In this document: one piece after another, positions 7,333-15,080 of the stretch | Numbering within the stretch: position 1 is the first letter of the stretch | How the letters are laid out: every line of letters begins with the position of its first letter | Made by a program: the position numbers and the translations under genes | Source: Mycolicibacterium llatzerense | GTDB taxonomy: Bacteria > Actinomycetota > Actinomycetes > Mycobacteriales > Mycobacteriaceae | Assembly: GCF_000878195.1 (NCBI RefSeq) | Contig: NZ_JXST01000049.1 | Span: 1 to 41,156, forward strand | Direction of reading: 5' to 3' | DNA: 41,156 nt | The notes under the pieces: model-generated | What the model saw: only the letters and a program-made list of their open reading frames with translations | What the model was told of the DNA's origin: nothing | The model's database searches: none

Positions 7333-9401
7333 GTTTGGGCCTCCTTGCGTGCATCAAACACCGGCAGGGGTATGACCTCCGCCATCTCGCCGTCATCGTC
7401 GAAAGTCTCGTTGTCGGCGGCCCGTTCCGACGGTGACGGGCCATGATGTTCGGATGATTCCGTCGGGTCCGGCCAGTCCCGGCCGGCGCTCGCGGCGCTG
7501 GTCCGTCCAGTCACTCGGCGCTCGGCTTTCGTCTGCTGCTGCGGCCCAGCGGCGGCGCGGTCCAGCAAGTCCTCCGCGATGGCCGCAATCTCCGCTTCCT
7601 GGGTCTTCTGGGCCCCTCTGCGGTCGGCTACGGAGCGGGCGTGGCGCCACAGTGTCTCGCCGAACGGCACCGGCGAGGACCGAAGGTGCGTCCACGTCGC
7701 GGCCAGCCATCCGTCTTCGTGGTGATTGCGCACCCAAATCCTCGACACGTCATACGGGTCGTAGTGCACTTCCCACTGTCCGTTACGGGCATCGACCCCG
7801 GAATGCTGGCGCCGGTATGGGTTGAGCGCCTTGGCGTCATAGGTGCGATGGTTGATCCGGACCCCGTAACTGTTGATTGTGCGCCACTGCACGGGAAGCA
7901 ATTCGATATAGTCGTCGGCGTCCAGTGGGACCGGTACATAGCCAGCCACCTCAACGAGGGCAGTGTATTTCTCGTTGGGAGACAACGCTTTCCCCGGCGT
8001 CACCGGATCCCGCAGGCCATCGTGGGGGCGGTTCTGCCACACCGCGATGATCCACTCGTCCAGCAGCGCCTGCAGCTCAATCATCGACCACACCGCGTCG
8101 TCCTCGGCGTTTTTCCCACGCCGCTCCACCGATGAACCGACGTAACCGGCCACGTACTGTGCGAACAGGGTGCCCACCGACTGCAATGTCCGCTCGATCT
8201 TCGGCTTATCGGTCGGGCAGTCGGGATGAGCCGGCTGCAGATTGATCCCCAATGTGCAGCACGCTTGCCGAAATGTTTGGGACAGATACGCTTTCCCGTG
8301 ATCGCAGACGATCGTCTCGGGAGCGATCACCGGCCTGGCCGCAGCATCGGCCAGGCGCTGATCGACACTGGTCAGGCTGTGGTGCGGAAGTACCGACCGG
8401 GACATCCGCAGCGCATCGGCCCATCCCGGGCGCATCGGTTCGGGCGTCAATGCCCGCGCCAAGAGCAGTGACGCGTCCACTGCTTTGGTCGTCGGTCGCA
8501 GCACCGCGGCCGGGATGGACCGCGTAGCGTTGTCGACCATCGCAGTCAGCTCGACTCGGTCTACCATGCCGTCATCGAGCACTACCCGTACATCCAGAAG
8601 GGTTGAATCGATTTCCACCATCTCGCCGGGGCGCACCACGGTGATCGACCCGAATGGGCCATCGGGCTGCTTGGACAGCGATCGCCGCGTCCGTGCTGAC
8701 CCGAACGTGTGCCGTCCTTCCGCGAGGCGCTTGACCAGCCGGTAGAAGGTGGGCTGCGACGGCATCGCGGGCGCGTCGTCGGCACCATAGGTGGCCACCA
8801 GCGTCTTGGCGACCCGCCGTTGCAGACGCTGCACCGTTCCCGTTGACAGGTCGGTCTCGCCCTCGATCGCATCCCGCACCGCGGCGACGACACGGTCGTC
8901 CACACGGCCGAATACCGCGCGCCGCCGATTATGGCGCCCGTCAACCACTCCCAGGAGCCCGTCCCGTTCGTAGGCAAATCGGCGACGCTGCAACGCATTC
9001 CGACTCACGTCGTGGCCGGCGGCACGCAGCTCGTCCAACTTGGCCAGCTCACGCTGCCGCAGAGATCGTTTCGCCGTGTCGAACTCTGGGCGGGGACGAA
9101 TGCCCGCGGCCGTCCCAGGCGGGCGGCCGCTGAGGATCTCCACGATGTGGCGCTCCCACCACCGTGCTTGCTCGACGGCTGCCTCGGGAATGCCAGCCAG
9201 CATTTCCTCAGAACACAGTGGCGGTCGCGACCCCGACACCAATTCCAATGCCGGATCAACCATCAGCTGCGAGAGCGGCACCACAATCTGCTCGCCGACA
9301 GCGTCAACCAGTCGAGCTGATCCGCCCGACAGGGTTACGACGGTGAAAACACCTGCTGATAAACGGATTTCGTCTCCCTCTCGGACGACACCCGTTCGCA
9401 C
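7320..9401 (-). CDS. tniA: TniA/TnsB-like DDE transposase
   Basis: This 693-residue transposase has a retroviral integrase-type catalytic core. The triad is D265 (EIDSTLLD), D367 (VCDHGKAY) and E403 (KPKIERTLQ), and the D-to-E spacing is the standard 35 residues. N-terminal HTH regions (about 110-240) should bind the terminal repeats, and a Mu-type C-terminal beta domain (about 480-600) follows. The acidic tail (after about 640) probably contacts TniB. The start is GTG 9401, six bases after the TnsA-like stop. The conserved triad suggests an active enzyme. Confidence 0.93.
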   Translation of the reverse strand: MRTGVVREGDEIRLSAGVFTVVTLSGGSARLVDAVGEQIVVPLSQLMVDPALELVSGSRPPLCSEEMLAGIPEAAVEQARWWERHIVEILSGRPPGTAAGIRPRPEFDTAKRSLRQRELAKLDELRAAGHDVSRNALQRRRFAYERDGLLGVVDGRHNRRRAVFGRVDDRVVAAVRDAIEGETDLSTGTVQRLQRRVAKTLVATYGADDAPAMPSQPTFYRLVKRLAEGRHTFGSARTRRSLSKQPDGPFGSITVVRPGEMVEIDSTLLDVRVVLDDGMVDRVELTAMVDNATRSIPAAVLRPTTKAVDASLLLARALTPEPMRPGWADALRMSRSVLPHHSLTSVDQRLADAAARPVIAPETIVCDHGKAYLSQTFRQACCTLGINLQPAHPDCPTDKPKIERTLQSVGTLFAQYVAGYVGSSVERRGKNAEDDAVWSMIELQALLDEWIIAVWQNRPHDGLRDPVTPGKALSPNEKYTALVEVAGYVPVPLDADDYIELLPVQWRTINSYGVRINHRTYDAKALNPYRRQHSGVDARNGQWEVHYDPYDVSRIWVRNHHEDGWLAATWTHLRSSPVPFGETLWRHARSVADRRGAQKTQEAEIAAIAEDLLDRAAAGPQQQTKAERRVTGRTSAASAGRDWPDPTESSEHHGPSPSERAADNETFDDDGEMAEVIPLPVFDARKEAQTWRL

Positions 9402-9407
9402 GTCAGG

Positions 9408-10148
9408 TCACCACCCGGTCCCGAGGCCAATCGCCGTGTCGTCGCCAAGTGCCGCTCCTTGCAGATCGGCAACTAAACGGCCGTGCCAGAGCAGATGAAA
9501 CAGTACGGGCAGCACCACCAAAGGAGTCCCGACCGCGTGCACACCAGCCATCAACGGACGGACCCGAGCGAAGACCTCCGCCAGTTGATCAGCCAAACCG
9601 ATCTTCAATACTCGCGGATGCCGATAACCCGACAACCAACGTAGATTCGCCCGCAGCACTGGATCGAGGGAACCGACACGCAGGTAATCCCAACCGACCA
9701 TCGCGCACGTGGCGGCAGACCGATCGAACACGTCCCGATCAGCGTCAGAGATCCGGTCGTCCTCACGAACGTCGACTACGACGACAGATCCATCGCGGCG
9801 CCGCACGAAGTAGTCAGGAGCATGCCGCGTGCCGTCACGCCAATGAATCCAAAATGGTTGCGACAGAACACCAACAACATCCGGATCGGCATCCAACGCC
9901 ATCAACTGGTCACGTTCTACCCAGGACTCGTGACCTACATGTGCGCCGGTTGTGGCGAACCACCACAGCCCGGGAAAGTTACGCTGACCTCGAAACGAGG
10001 GGAAATTCCGCACTGGTGAACAGTCCAACTCAAACCGGGTTGCAGCACATCGGTCCAGCGATTGCCGCGTGCATCCCTCGCGGGTGTTGAACTCCAAGTC
10101 CACTGCACTCGCTACACCTGGCCCAGCCGAAACAGCCGACGTCAGCAC
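9408..10148 (-). CDS. TnsA-like transposon endonuclease subunit
   Basis: This 246-residue protein has a PD-(D/E)XK-like core near residues 60-135: SWVERDQLMALD (catalytic-type Glu), RHAPDYFVRR (catalytic-type Asp) and SVVVVDV. TnsA nicks the 5' ends of Tn7 and makes cut-and-paste transposition possible. In classical TnsA the third motif ends in a lysine; here the aligned segment reads VVVDV with no lysine. Whether it still cuts is therefore open. The frame opens with GTG at 10148, and a GTG at 10103 is an alternative. It is the first gene of the module, 22 bp inside the innermost terminal repeat. Confidence 0.75.
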   Translation of the reverse strand: MLTSAVSAGPGVASAVDLEFNTREGCTRQSLDRCAATRFELDCSPVRNFPSFRGQRNFPGLWWFATTGAHVGHESWVERDQLMALDADPDVVGVLSQPFWIHWRDGTRHAPDYFVRRRDGSVVVVDVREDDRISDADRDVFDRSAATCAMVGWDYLRVGSLDPVLRANLRWLSGYRHPRVLKIGLADQLAEVFARVRPLMAGVHAVGTPLVVLPVLFHLLWHGRLVADLQGAALGDDTAIGLGTGW

Positions 10149-10169
10149 ACATAAACGCTAAGCCTCGTG

Positions 10170-10244
10170 CCCCAGATTCAATGAGAAAGACACGCACTTA
10201 CCCCAGATTCAATGAGAATGCCCCAGAATCAATGAGAACGGACA
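10170..10244. repeat. transposon right-end repeat array (transposase-binding sites)
   Basis: Three copies of CCCCAGATTCAATGAGAA lie at 10170-10187, 10201-10218 and 10221-10238; the last has one change (GAATC). They are followed by CGG and ACA (10242-10244). Read outward-in, the end starts TGTCCG, then TTCTCATTGATTCTGGGG, as expected for Tn7-like ends (5'-TGT). Spacing of the copies is 31 and 20 bp. If a 5-bp target duplication exists, it would be ATCAA at 10245-10249. Confidence 0.8.
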
Positions 10245-10514
10245 ATCAACTGCGGACTCCTGTTCCCGAGGATGATGACGATCGGCGATCGATGTGCCCC
10301 TGTCGATCAGGTGTGCGGGTCGACCAGGAGTGGATTGGTGATGGGTGTCGGCCCCTGGTCGGACGACAGTGGACTGTGGCCGTTGGCGCACAGGGACGCC
10401 CGCAGAAACGTCACTGTGACGAATCGGTGCCCGCCCGAGGATCGGCCGCTAGCCCGACGCGCTACCACGCTATATACTTATTTGACATTCGATATATACC
10501 CTTGAGGCTGGCTG
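10245..10514. other. transposon flank and vapBC promoter region
   Basis: No convincing gene is seen. The stretch after the transposon end may be what is left of an interrupted gene; a minus-strand reading with blocks such as ITNPLLVDPHT is broken by a stop. The last 45 bases are AT-rich and serve vapB. Confidence 0.4.
10471..10500 (+). promoter_or_regulatory. vapBC promoter/operator candidate
   Basis: Two TATATAC-type elements (10471-10477 and 10493-10499) lie 22 bp apart, two helical turns, and flank a TTGACA (10482-10487). The AT-rich island directly precedes the vapB ribosome site (GAGG at 10504-10507). It fits binding of a VapBC complex, but the precise -10 is uncertain. Confidence 0.4.
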
Positions 10515-10721
10515 ATGACGAAACGCTTGATCGACTTAGACGACGACCTTCTGGCGGCAGCGCAGAAGGAGCTGAAGACGACCGGCGTGTCTGACACGGT
10601 CCGGGTGGCATTACAGCAAGCCGCAGCTCGGGCCGCCCGTGCGCGCCAGGTGGCTTGGTTGAGATCTGGCGGTCTGGACGAGATGGCCGGCACCGAACAG
10701 CGAGGCGACGTGTGGCGCTGA
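10515..10721 (+). CDS. vapB: VapB-like antitoxin
   Basis: This 68-residue antitoxin begins with a ribbon-helix-helix-like stretch (TKRLIDLDDDLLAAAQ, then SDTVRVALQQAAAR). It ends with a tail containing Trp and acidic residues (AWLRSGGLDEMAG) of the type that wraps the toxin active site. The start ATG 10515 has GAGG seven bases upstream. Its stop overlaps the vapC start by 10 bp, the usual antitoxin-toxin arrangement. It should repress its own promoter together with VapC. Confidence 0.85.
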   Translation: MTKRLIDLDDDLLAAAQKELKTTGVSDTVRVALQQAAARAARARQVAWLRSGGLDEMAGTEQRGDVWR

Positions 10722-11137
10722 TCGCGCGTTACATGGTCGACACCAGTGCCGCGGCGCGGATGAAATCGCCCACGGTGGCTGCCCGATTGGCACCGCTAAT
10801 CGAGGCTGGGCTGGTCGCCACGACGGCCCAACTCGACGCCGAAGCCCTGTACAGTGCACGCAATCCGGCTGAGTACGAACAACTTTGGGCGGACCGGAGA
10901 CTGGCCTACGAGTACCTGCCAACAGAAGACGAGCACTGGCAGACAGCGTTGGGTGCGCAGCGAGAGTTGGCGAGGGCCGGCCGGCACCGCGCTGTCGGCA
11001 TGGCTGACCTTCTTATCGCCGTGTTGGCAATCGCCCATGACCTGACGCTGATCCACTACGACTCCGATTTCGACATCGCATCCGATGTTCTGCCGCTGCA
11101 GCACCGTTGGGTGGTCGCACGTGGCGTTGTTGATTAG
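10712..11137 (+). CDS. vapC: VapC-like PIN-domain ribonuclease toxin
   Basis: This 141-residue PIN-domain RNase has the acidic residues of the active site: D10 (YMVDTSA), E44 (LDAEALY), D99 (GMADLLIAVLA) and D117 (HYDSDFD). Such toxins cut tRNA or rRNA when the antitoxin is lost and so stabilise plasmids. The start is GTG 10712 overlapping vapB; an in-frame ATG at 10733 (MVDTSA) is a shorter alternative. It lies directly outside the transposon end, so it belongs to the plasmid rather than to the element. Confidence 0.87.
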   Translation: MALIARYMVDTSAAARMKSPTVAARLAPLIEAGLVATTAQLDAEALYSARNPAEYEQLWADRRLAYEYLPTEDEHWQTALGAQRELARAGRHRAVGMADLLIAVLAIAHDLTLIHYDSDFDIASDVLPLQHRWVVARGVVD

Positions 11138-11150
11138 GTATCCACCAAGG

Positions 11151-11190
11151 TTGACGTCCTCTCCTGGCTGAAGCCCGGAGAGGACGTCAA
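11151..11190 (+). terminator. strong stem-loop after vapC
   Basis: A perfect 14-bp inverted repeat has arms at 11151-11164 (TTGACGTCCTCTCC) and 11177-11190, with a 12-nt loop that itself pairs (GGC/GCC). It lies 13 bp after the vapC stop without a T-run. It is a likely terminator. Its look also recalls hairpins at the ends of IS200/IS605-type elements, but no such transposase is nearby. Confidence 0.6.
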
Positions 11191-11277
11191 TGGCTCCTAG
11201 CTGCAACCGCACCGCATTTGCCGTCGGTTCGGGTGCAACAGCGGCGATACGATCGTGGGGACCAAGGGGGCCACCAC

Positions 11278-12693
11278 ATGAATGTTCGCGTCGACACGGC
11301 TGCGCTCGCTGCGGCCGCTGGACAGCTGTCAGCGAGCGGCCAGTCGCATGCGCCTGTAGTCGCTCAACCGCCTGGCGTTGATGCGACATCAGTCGCCGCT
11401 GTGGCGCAACTGAATACCGGGTCTGCGGCGCTGGCGGCGCTGCTGGATCACGGCAGCGCGTTGCGCACTGTCGGTGGCCTGGCTGTGGCCAATACCGCAA
11501 CGTTTCTGGAGGGCCAGGACGACGCCAACGCAACCGCGATCCGTAGCGGAAAGTCCCCCGATTCCGCTACCGGGCTTGCCTCATTGCCGACGGTCTCCCA
11601 ACCGCAGGTGCCCGCCATCCCTGCCCTTCCACCGACGGCGCCAGCCATGCCGGGTGAAGCCCACGCCCGGGCGCTGTACGGCGGGCCGGGTACTCAGTCG
11701 TTGTACGCGTTCGCTGATCACTGGTCGAGCATGAGTGGGCAGCTACGCGAGCTGTCGGCAACGGTGTCAAGCGCAGCGCACGCGATCGACGACGGTTGGG
11801 AGGACGGCACCCAGCAGGCCGGCGCTAACACACGCAACCACGCTCAGTGGGTGTCAGATATGGCGGACCACGCCAATGCCATGGCGCGCCATGCCCGCGA
11901 CGTGGCGGCCGAGTTCGAGTCCGCGAAAGCGAACACACCTAGCCCCGAGGAGTTTGCGCGGAGCCGCGAGAATCTGGCAGCTGCGATGCGGCGTTTCGCG
12001 GCTAGCCGTGGGGCTAACGCCGTAGAGGTGCAGCAGTGGACGCAAGACCTGGCGACCAAACAAGCACAAGCCACTTCGTCAGCAATGGACTATCACGCCG
12101 GCGTGACAGCAGCGACCTGGCAGTCGATGAACTCGACGTTCAAAACTGCCCCGGCGATCGCCACGGGGGGCGGCCCTGACGACACGATCGTCGGCCCACA
12201 TCAGGGTCCGCACGTGCAGTTGGTGGACAACGACAACGGTGTGAAGTTCTCCGACGACCCTGGTAAAGCCCCCCAGATCGGGCCATTTCCCGTCCCGCCG
12301 GAGATCGCAAAGGCGGCCGAGAATATGCCCTTGGTGCCACCGGACAATCCGCTCAACAGGACGCTGCTGCCGACCATGCCGGCGCCGTTCACCATCCCCG
12401 GCGGCGCTCAAAAGTTCTACGACGAGCTCACCGCGATCATCAATCAACACGGCCCGGGTGACGCGGCGCTCGAGGAGGCGCGCCAGGCGCGCCAAATCGC
12501 CGAACAGGCGCTGCACCAAGGCTGTAGCACGCTGACCTGGACGGGAAACTCGTTGGCATTTGTCGGAGCCTCCGGGGCGTTTCTGCTGACGCTCCCTGTC
12601 GACTGGACCCCGCCAGGCATCGCGGCTGCGCTGGCCACGGGGACCGCCGCACTCGGCTCTGGTGCGGTCCTAGCCGATTGCTTCGCAAAGTGA
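11278..12693 (+). CDS. EspB-like ESX secretion substrate
   Basis: This 471-residue protein has the layout of EspB, a secreted ESX-1-type substrate. The N-terminal alpha-helical PE-like part (1-100) ends in FLEGQDDANA. It is followed by SLYAFADHW, then WEDG and HAQWVSDMADHANAMARHARDVA. These line up with FADGW, NWEG and RQWILHMAKLSAAMAKQAQ of M. tuberculosis EspB. TPSPEEF follows, matching the second EspB-like gene at 39762 (TPTPQEF). A Pro-rich linker (about 300-380) leads to a C-terminal helix and a hydrophobic segment (about 420-465), which EspB lacks. The start ATG 11278 has AAGGGGG upstream. It is coupled to a small membrane protein gene downstream. Confidence 0.7.
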   Translation: MNVRVDTAALAAAAGQLSASGQSHAPVVAQPPGVDATSVAAVAQLNTGSAALAALLDHGSALRTVGGLAVANTATFLEGQDDANATAIRSGKSPDSATGLASLPTVSQPQVPAIPALPPTAPAMPGEAHARALYGGPGTQSLYAFADHWSSMSGQLRELSATVSSAAHAIDDGWEDGTQQAGANTRNHAQWVSDMADHANAMARHARDVAAEFESAKANTPSPEEFARSRENLAAAMRRFAASRGANAVEVQQWTQDLATKQAQATSSAMDYHAGVTAATWQSMNSTFKTAPAIATGGGPDDTIVGPHQGPHVQLVDNDNGVKFSDDPGKAPQIGPFPVPPEIAKAAENMPLVPPDNPLNRTLLPTMPAPFTIPGGAQKFYDELTAIINQHGPGDAALEEARQARQIAEQALHQGCSTLTWTGNSLAFVGASGAFLLTLPVDWTPPGIAAALATGTAALGSGAVLADCFAK

Positions 12694-12992
12694 TCAGTGT
12701 GGGTAAGTACAGGCTTGTGTGGCTGGGCTTTCTAGTGTTAGGTCTCGTCGTCGGAGTCGGATTCTGGTTTCTTGTGACCTTTGTCCTCGCCGCCGCGGGA
12801 TTCTCCTTTTATGCCCTGCATATCGGCTCTTATGTCGCATTAGTGCTGTGGCTGATTGCGGGTCCGTTGATCTACATCCGCGTCAACAGGGCTCACCCTC
12901 ACACCGCCACCTACCGGATCGCGCCCCTGCTCCTAGGGATGGGTCTGGTGGTCACCTACTTCGCCGTCGCCTGGGCAATCTCTCACGGCTAA
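12690..12992 (+). CDS. small three-helix membrane protein
   Basis: This 100-residue protein has three hydrophobic helices (about 8-33, 38-60 and 75-96) with a short basic loop (YIRVNRAHPHTATYR). I chose the GTG start at 12690 because it overlaps the stop of the EspB-like gene (GTGA), which implies coupled translation. I do not recognise a family. Coupling suggests it works with the EspB-like protein, whose own C-terminus is hydrophobic, perhaps as a membrane partner. Confidence 0.65.
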   Translation: MISVGKYRLVWLGFLVLGLVVGVGFWFLVTFVLAAAGFSFYALHIGSYVALVLWLIAGPLIYIRVNRAHPHTATYRIAPLLLGMGLVVTYFAVAWAISHG

Positions 12993-13119
12993 AACCGCAC
13001 CGGGTGAGCCAGGGTGCTCGCGCGAGTACCTGGGCGTGGTTGTCCATCGTGCCGACCATTCGCGAACGCTCTATTTCGATGGCGTTACGGCTCAACCAAT
13101 CTCAACGAGACAAGGGCAA

Positions 13120-13425
13120 CTAGGCGGTGCTGCCGTACATCTGGTTGACGTCGATAGCTTGTTGAACCACGCACCACATGCCCCACATGTGGGGCTGAAT
13201 GTACACGTTTGTCGCGTGAATTTGGTTTGTGAAACGCACTGGTATGCAGACGAATTCACCGGGTTGTGCAGCTTTTAGCGCCGCTTCAACCGCCTTGGCG
13301 GATTCGTCGCTGTCTTCGGCCAGCGCGTAGATAAGAAAGTCGTTGCCCCTGGATGTCGGGTGCTGCAGCGCCACCGACCAGCACAGCACTGTTCCGCCGG
13401 CCATGGCACCGTCCAGTATCCCCAT
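13120..13425 (-). CDS. hypothetical protein
   Basis: This 101-residue protein has no family I recognise. It starts MGILDGAMAGGTVLCWSVAL, and its middle is acidic (EDSDESAKAVEAAL). The C-terminal half contains VCIPVRFTNQIHATNVYIQP. ATG 13425 has a clear AAGGAG ribosome site. It is the last gene of a four-gene minus-strand operon (15080 to 13120) with gaps of 21-26 bp. Confidence 0.65.
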   Translation of the reverse strand: MGILDGAMAGGTVLCWSVALQHPTSRGNDFLIYALAEDSDESAKAVEAALKAAQPGEFVCIPVRFTNQIHATNVYIQPHMWGMWCVVQQAIDVNQMYGSTA

Positions 13426-13446
13426 ATGCGGTTCTCCTTGCCGTAG

Positions 13447-14265
13447 TTATGGACGGCTTAGCGTCTGACTTTCGGTGCGTAACGCGTCTGTGACACCGGG
13501 CCACGTAGTCAAGTCAAGGTCGCCGATCATTGTTCTGATCGCATCCGCCCATTGCGTTCCGTGGATGCCTTCTCCTGCGGTGATGGCCGCGGTGAGTGCA
13601 TCAACGTCGATGTTCTCGTCAATCTCCGATTCAGGGAACACTGTGGCGGGGTCGGCATTCTCCGAACCCGAATGGGTCTCGATGATCCACGTGGGCCAAC
13701 CCTGGCACAAGTTGCGGCCGAGCAGCTCACGCCTCAGTGCCACAGCGAGTTTCGCTTTGGCCTCGTCGGACAGTGGGGTGACCGCTGCGATCGTCTGATT
13801 GACCCAGTGGGAGCCAACGAACCCAGACGCCCCCCTGTGTGGCACGCAGTCGACCCAGATGGTCTCGCCTTCGGCGTTGCAACCGATCGGGATGCGCAGG
13901 TACTCGGGTTGCGCCGTGGGTGTCAGGCGTGTAATGACTTCGTGCAGCAGTGGTGTTGTGTCGCATGCGCGCAGGCCGATCCACCAGTTGGGGTGTTCGA
14001 GCCGTAGTCGCCACGTCTGGTATCGATTGTCGTCGCTCATCAGCGGGATGAGGTCGGCGCGACTGTGGTGGCTTTCAACCAGGGCTGAGGCCACGGGGTC
14101 GGACATGTCCATGTGGAGGTGATAGTGGAACCCGGGATTGCCGTCGGTGAGTCTGGCGTAGCGGGAGATGAGCAGATCGGCTCTGCGTTCTGCTTCCGAC
14201 GGCACGGGTGAATCGGTAGCAGGGTCCCCTTGACCGCCACCAAATCTGTTGTGCGACATGCCCAT
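13447..14265 (-). CDS. hypothetical protein, Trp-rich
   Basis: This 272-residue soluble protein is of unknown function. The N-terminus is polar (SHNRFGGGQGDPATDSP). The body holds many Trp and His residues (FHYHLHMDMSDPVASAL, HPNWWIGLRACDT, GWPTWIIETHSG). An acidic C-terminal stretch (ESEIDENIDVDALTAAI) follows. ATG 14265 has GAGGGG upstream; the ATG at 14259 is an alternative. It is the third gene of the operon. No catalytic motif or signal peptide is seen. Confidence 0.7.
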   Translation of the reverse strand: MGMSHNRFGGGQGDPATDSPVPSEAERRADLLISRYARLTDGNPGFHYHLHMDMSDPVASALVESHHSRADLIPLMSDDNRYQTWRLRLEHPNWWIGLRACDTTPLLHEVITRLTPTAQPEYLRIPIGCNAEGETIWVDCVPHRGASGFVGSHWVNQTIAAVTPLSDEAKAKLAVALRRELLGRNLCQGWPTWIIETHSGSENADPATVFPESEIDENIDVDALTAAITAGEGIHGTQWADAIRTMIGDLDLTTWPGVTDALRTESQTLSRP

Positions 14266-14289
14266 TGTCCCCTCTGTTGATGTCGCGGG

Positions 14290-14439
14290 TTACGCCACGA
14301 TCCCTATAATGATGCCGAGCAAGATTGATCCGGGGATCACCCAGGCCTGCGGGAGCGAGATGCCCGATAGCGCAAGGCATATCACCACCAGGACACCGAT
14401 GATTCCGGCCCCGATAGATTTCGCCAATACCTGGCCCAT
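14290..14439 (-). CDS. 49-residue membrane protein
   Basis: This short gene starts at ATG 14439 with an AGGAG site eight bases upstream and stops at TAA 14290-14292. The protein is nearly all hydrophobic: MGQVLAKSIGAGIIGVLVVI, a Pro-containing turn (ISLPQAW), and then a second helix ending LLGIIIGIVA. It is predicted to form a two-helix hairpin in the membrane. It fills the gap between the 204-residue and 272-residue genes with 24-26 bp on each side, which strongly suggests that it is a real operon member. No family is recognised. Confidence 0.7.
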   Translation of the reverse strand: MGQVLAKSIGAGIIGVLVVICLALSGISLPQAWVIPGSILLGIIIGIVA

Positions 14440-14465
14440 TGTGGTTTCTCCTTACGAGTCTCGGC

Positions 14466-15080
14466 TTACGTAGTGATGGCCTGCGCCGGCGTGCCCTGCG
14501 CGGGAGTCAGGAGTGGCCGCAGGCGAGCGTCGTTGACCCACGCCGGGCCGTAGATCGCGTGCGCGCACCAGAGTGCGATGGCCGGCGCAGTGGGACCGTC
14601 CAGGCGCAGCGGGGAGCAGCGATCCCCGAAGGCGAACGTCACGGATCGGGCCATCAGATCGGGGTAGAACTCGGTGACGTACTGAAACCAGAAGTCGACG
14701 AGGGTGCCGTCGGACCCGCTGCACATGATGCGTTCGTCGGTGACGACAACGGTTGCCTGACGCGGGTCGCGCCATTGTGCGACGAGGTCGCGCTCGGCCT
14801 GCTTGCGGCGTCGGCGGTTCATAACGCCCTGGGCGGCAAGCATTCCGAACATGAGTCCGGGGCTGCCCATCAGGAAGCTGGACGATCGGCGGTAACTCCC
14901 GTCGCCGGCGATGAGTCGGCTGGCCACCGCGGACGTGCACAGTCGAGCGACCTCGCCGTCTTCGAGCACGGGGCCGTACACCTGCGCGGCTGGAGCCGGC
15001 TCCCCGCGATACAGGGCAACGGCGCACGCACGTGCGTAATCCCACCAGGGATCGCCGCCGGGAAAAACCTCGATGCTCAT
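14466..15080 (-). CDS. hypothetical protein with central hydrophobic segment
   Basis: This 204-residue protein is the first gene of the four-gene minus-strand operon. ATG 15080 (MSIEVFPGGDPWWDYA) is preferred over the longer open frame because GGGGGTGG lies just upstream. Around residues 70-85 a hydrophobic patch (FLMGSPGLMFGMLAAQG) precedes a basic run (NRRRRKQAERD). The C-terminal half (VVVTDERIMCSGSDGTLVDF, then FYPDLMARSVTFAFGD) resembles the strand pattern of bacterial PH-like domains, though weakly. Function is unknown. Confidence 0.7.
   Translation of the reverse strand: MSIEVFPGGDPWWDYARACAVALYRGEPAPAAQVYGPVLEDGEVARLCTSAVASRLIAGDGSYRRSSSFLMGSPGLMFGMLAAQGVMNRRRRKQAERDLVAQWRDPRQATVVVTDERIMCSGSDGTLVDFWFQYVTEFYPDLMARSVTFAFGDRCSPLRLDGPTAPAIALWCAHAIYGPAWVNDARLRPLLTPAQGTPAQAITT

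Larger units (their letters stand above)
5460..10244 (-). mobile_element. Tn7/Tn5053-like transposition module with right end
   Basis: Four tightly packed minus-strand genes (TnsA-like, TniA, TniB, TniQ) lie directly inside a repeat array ending in ACA at 10242-10244. This is the layout of Tn7-like elements that carry a TnsA-type nuclease. The mer operon and cadD lie on the other side of tniQ and are the probable cargo, so the element should extend left past base 1. No matching left terminal repeat was found in the window. No resolvase gene is present, unlike classical Tn5053. Confidence 0.75.

Noticed and set aside
10181..10594. 137-codon frame over the transposon end and vapB promoter
   Set aside because: It begins inside the terminal repeats and overlaps vapB out of frame; composition is Arg-rich.
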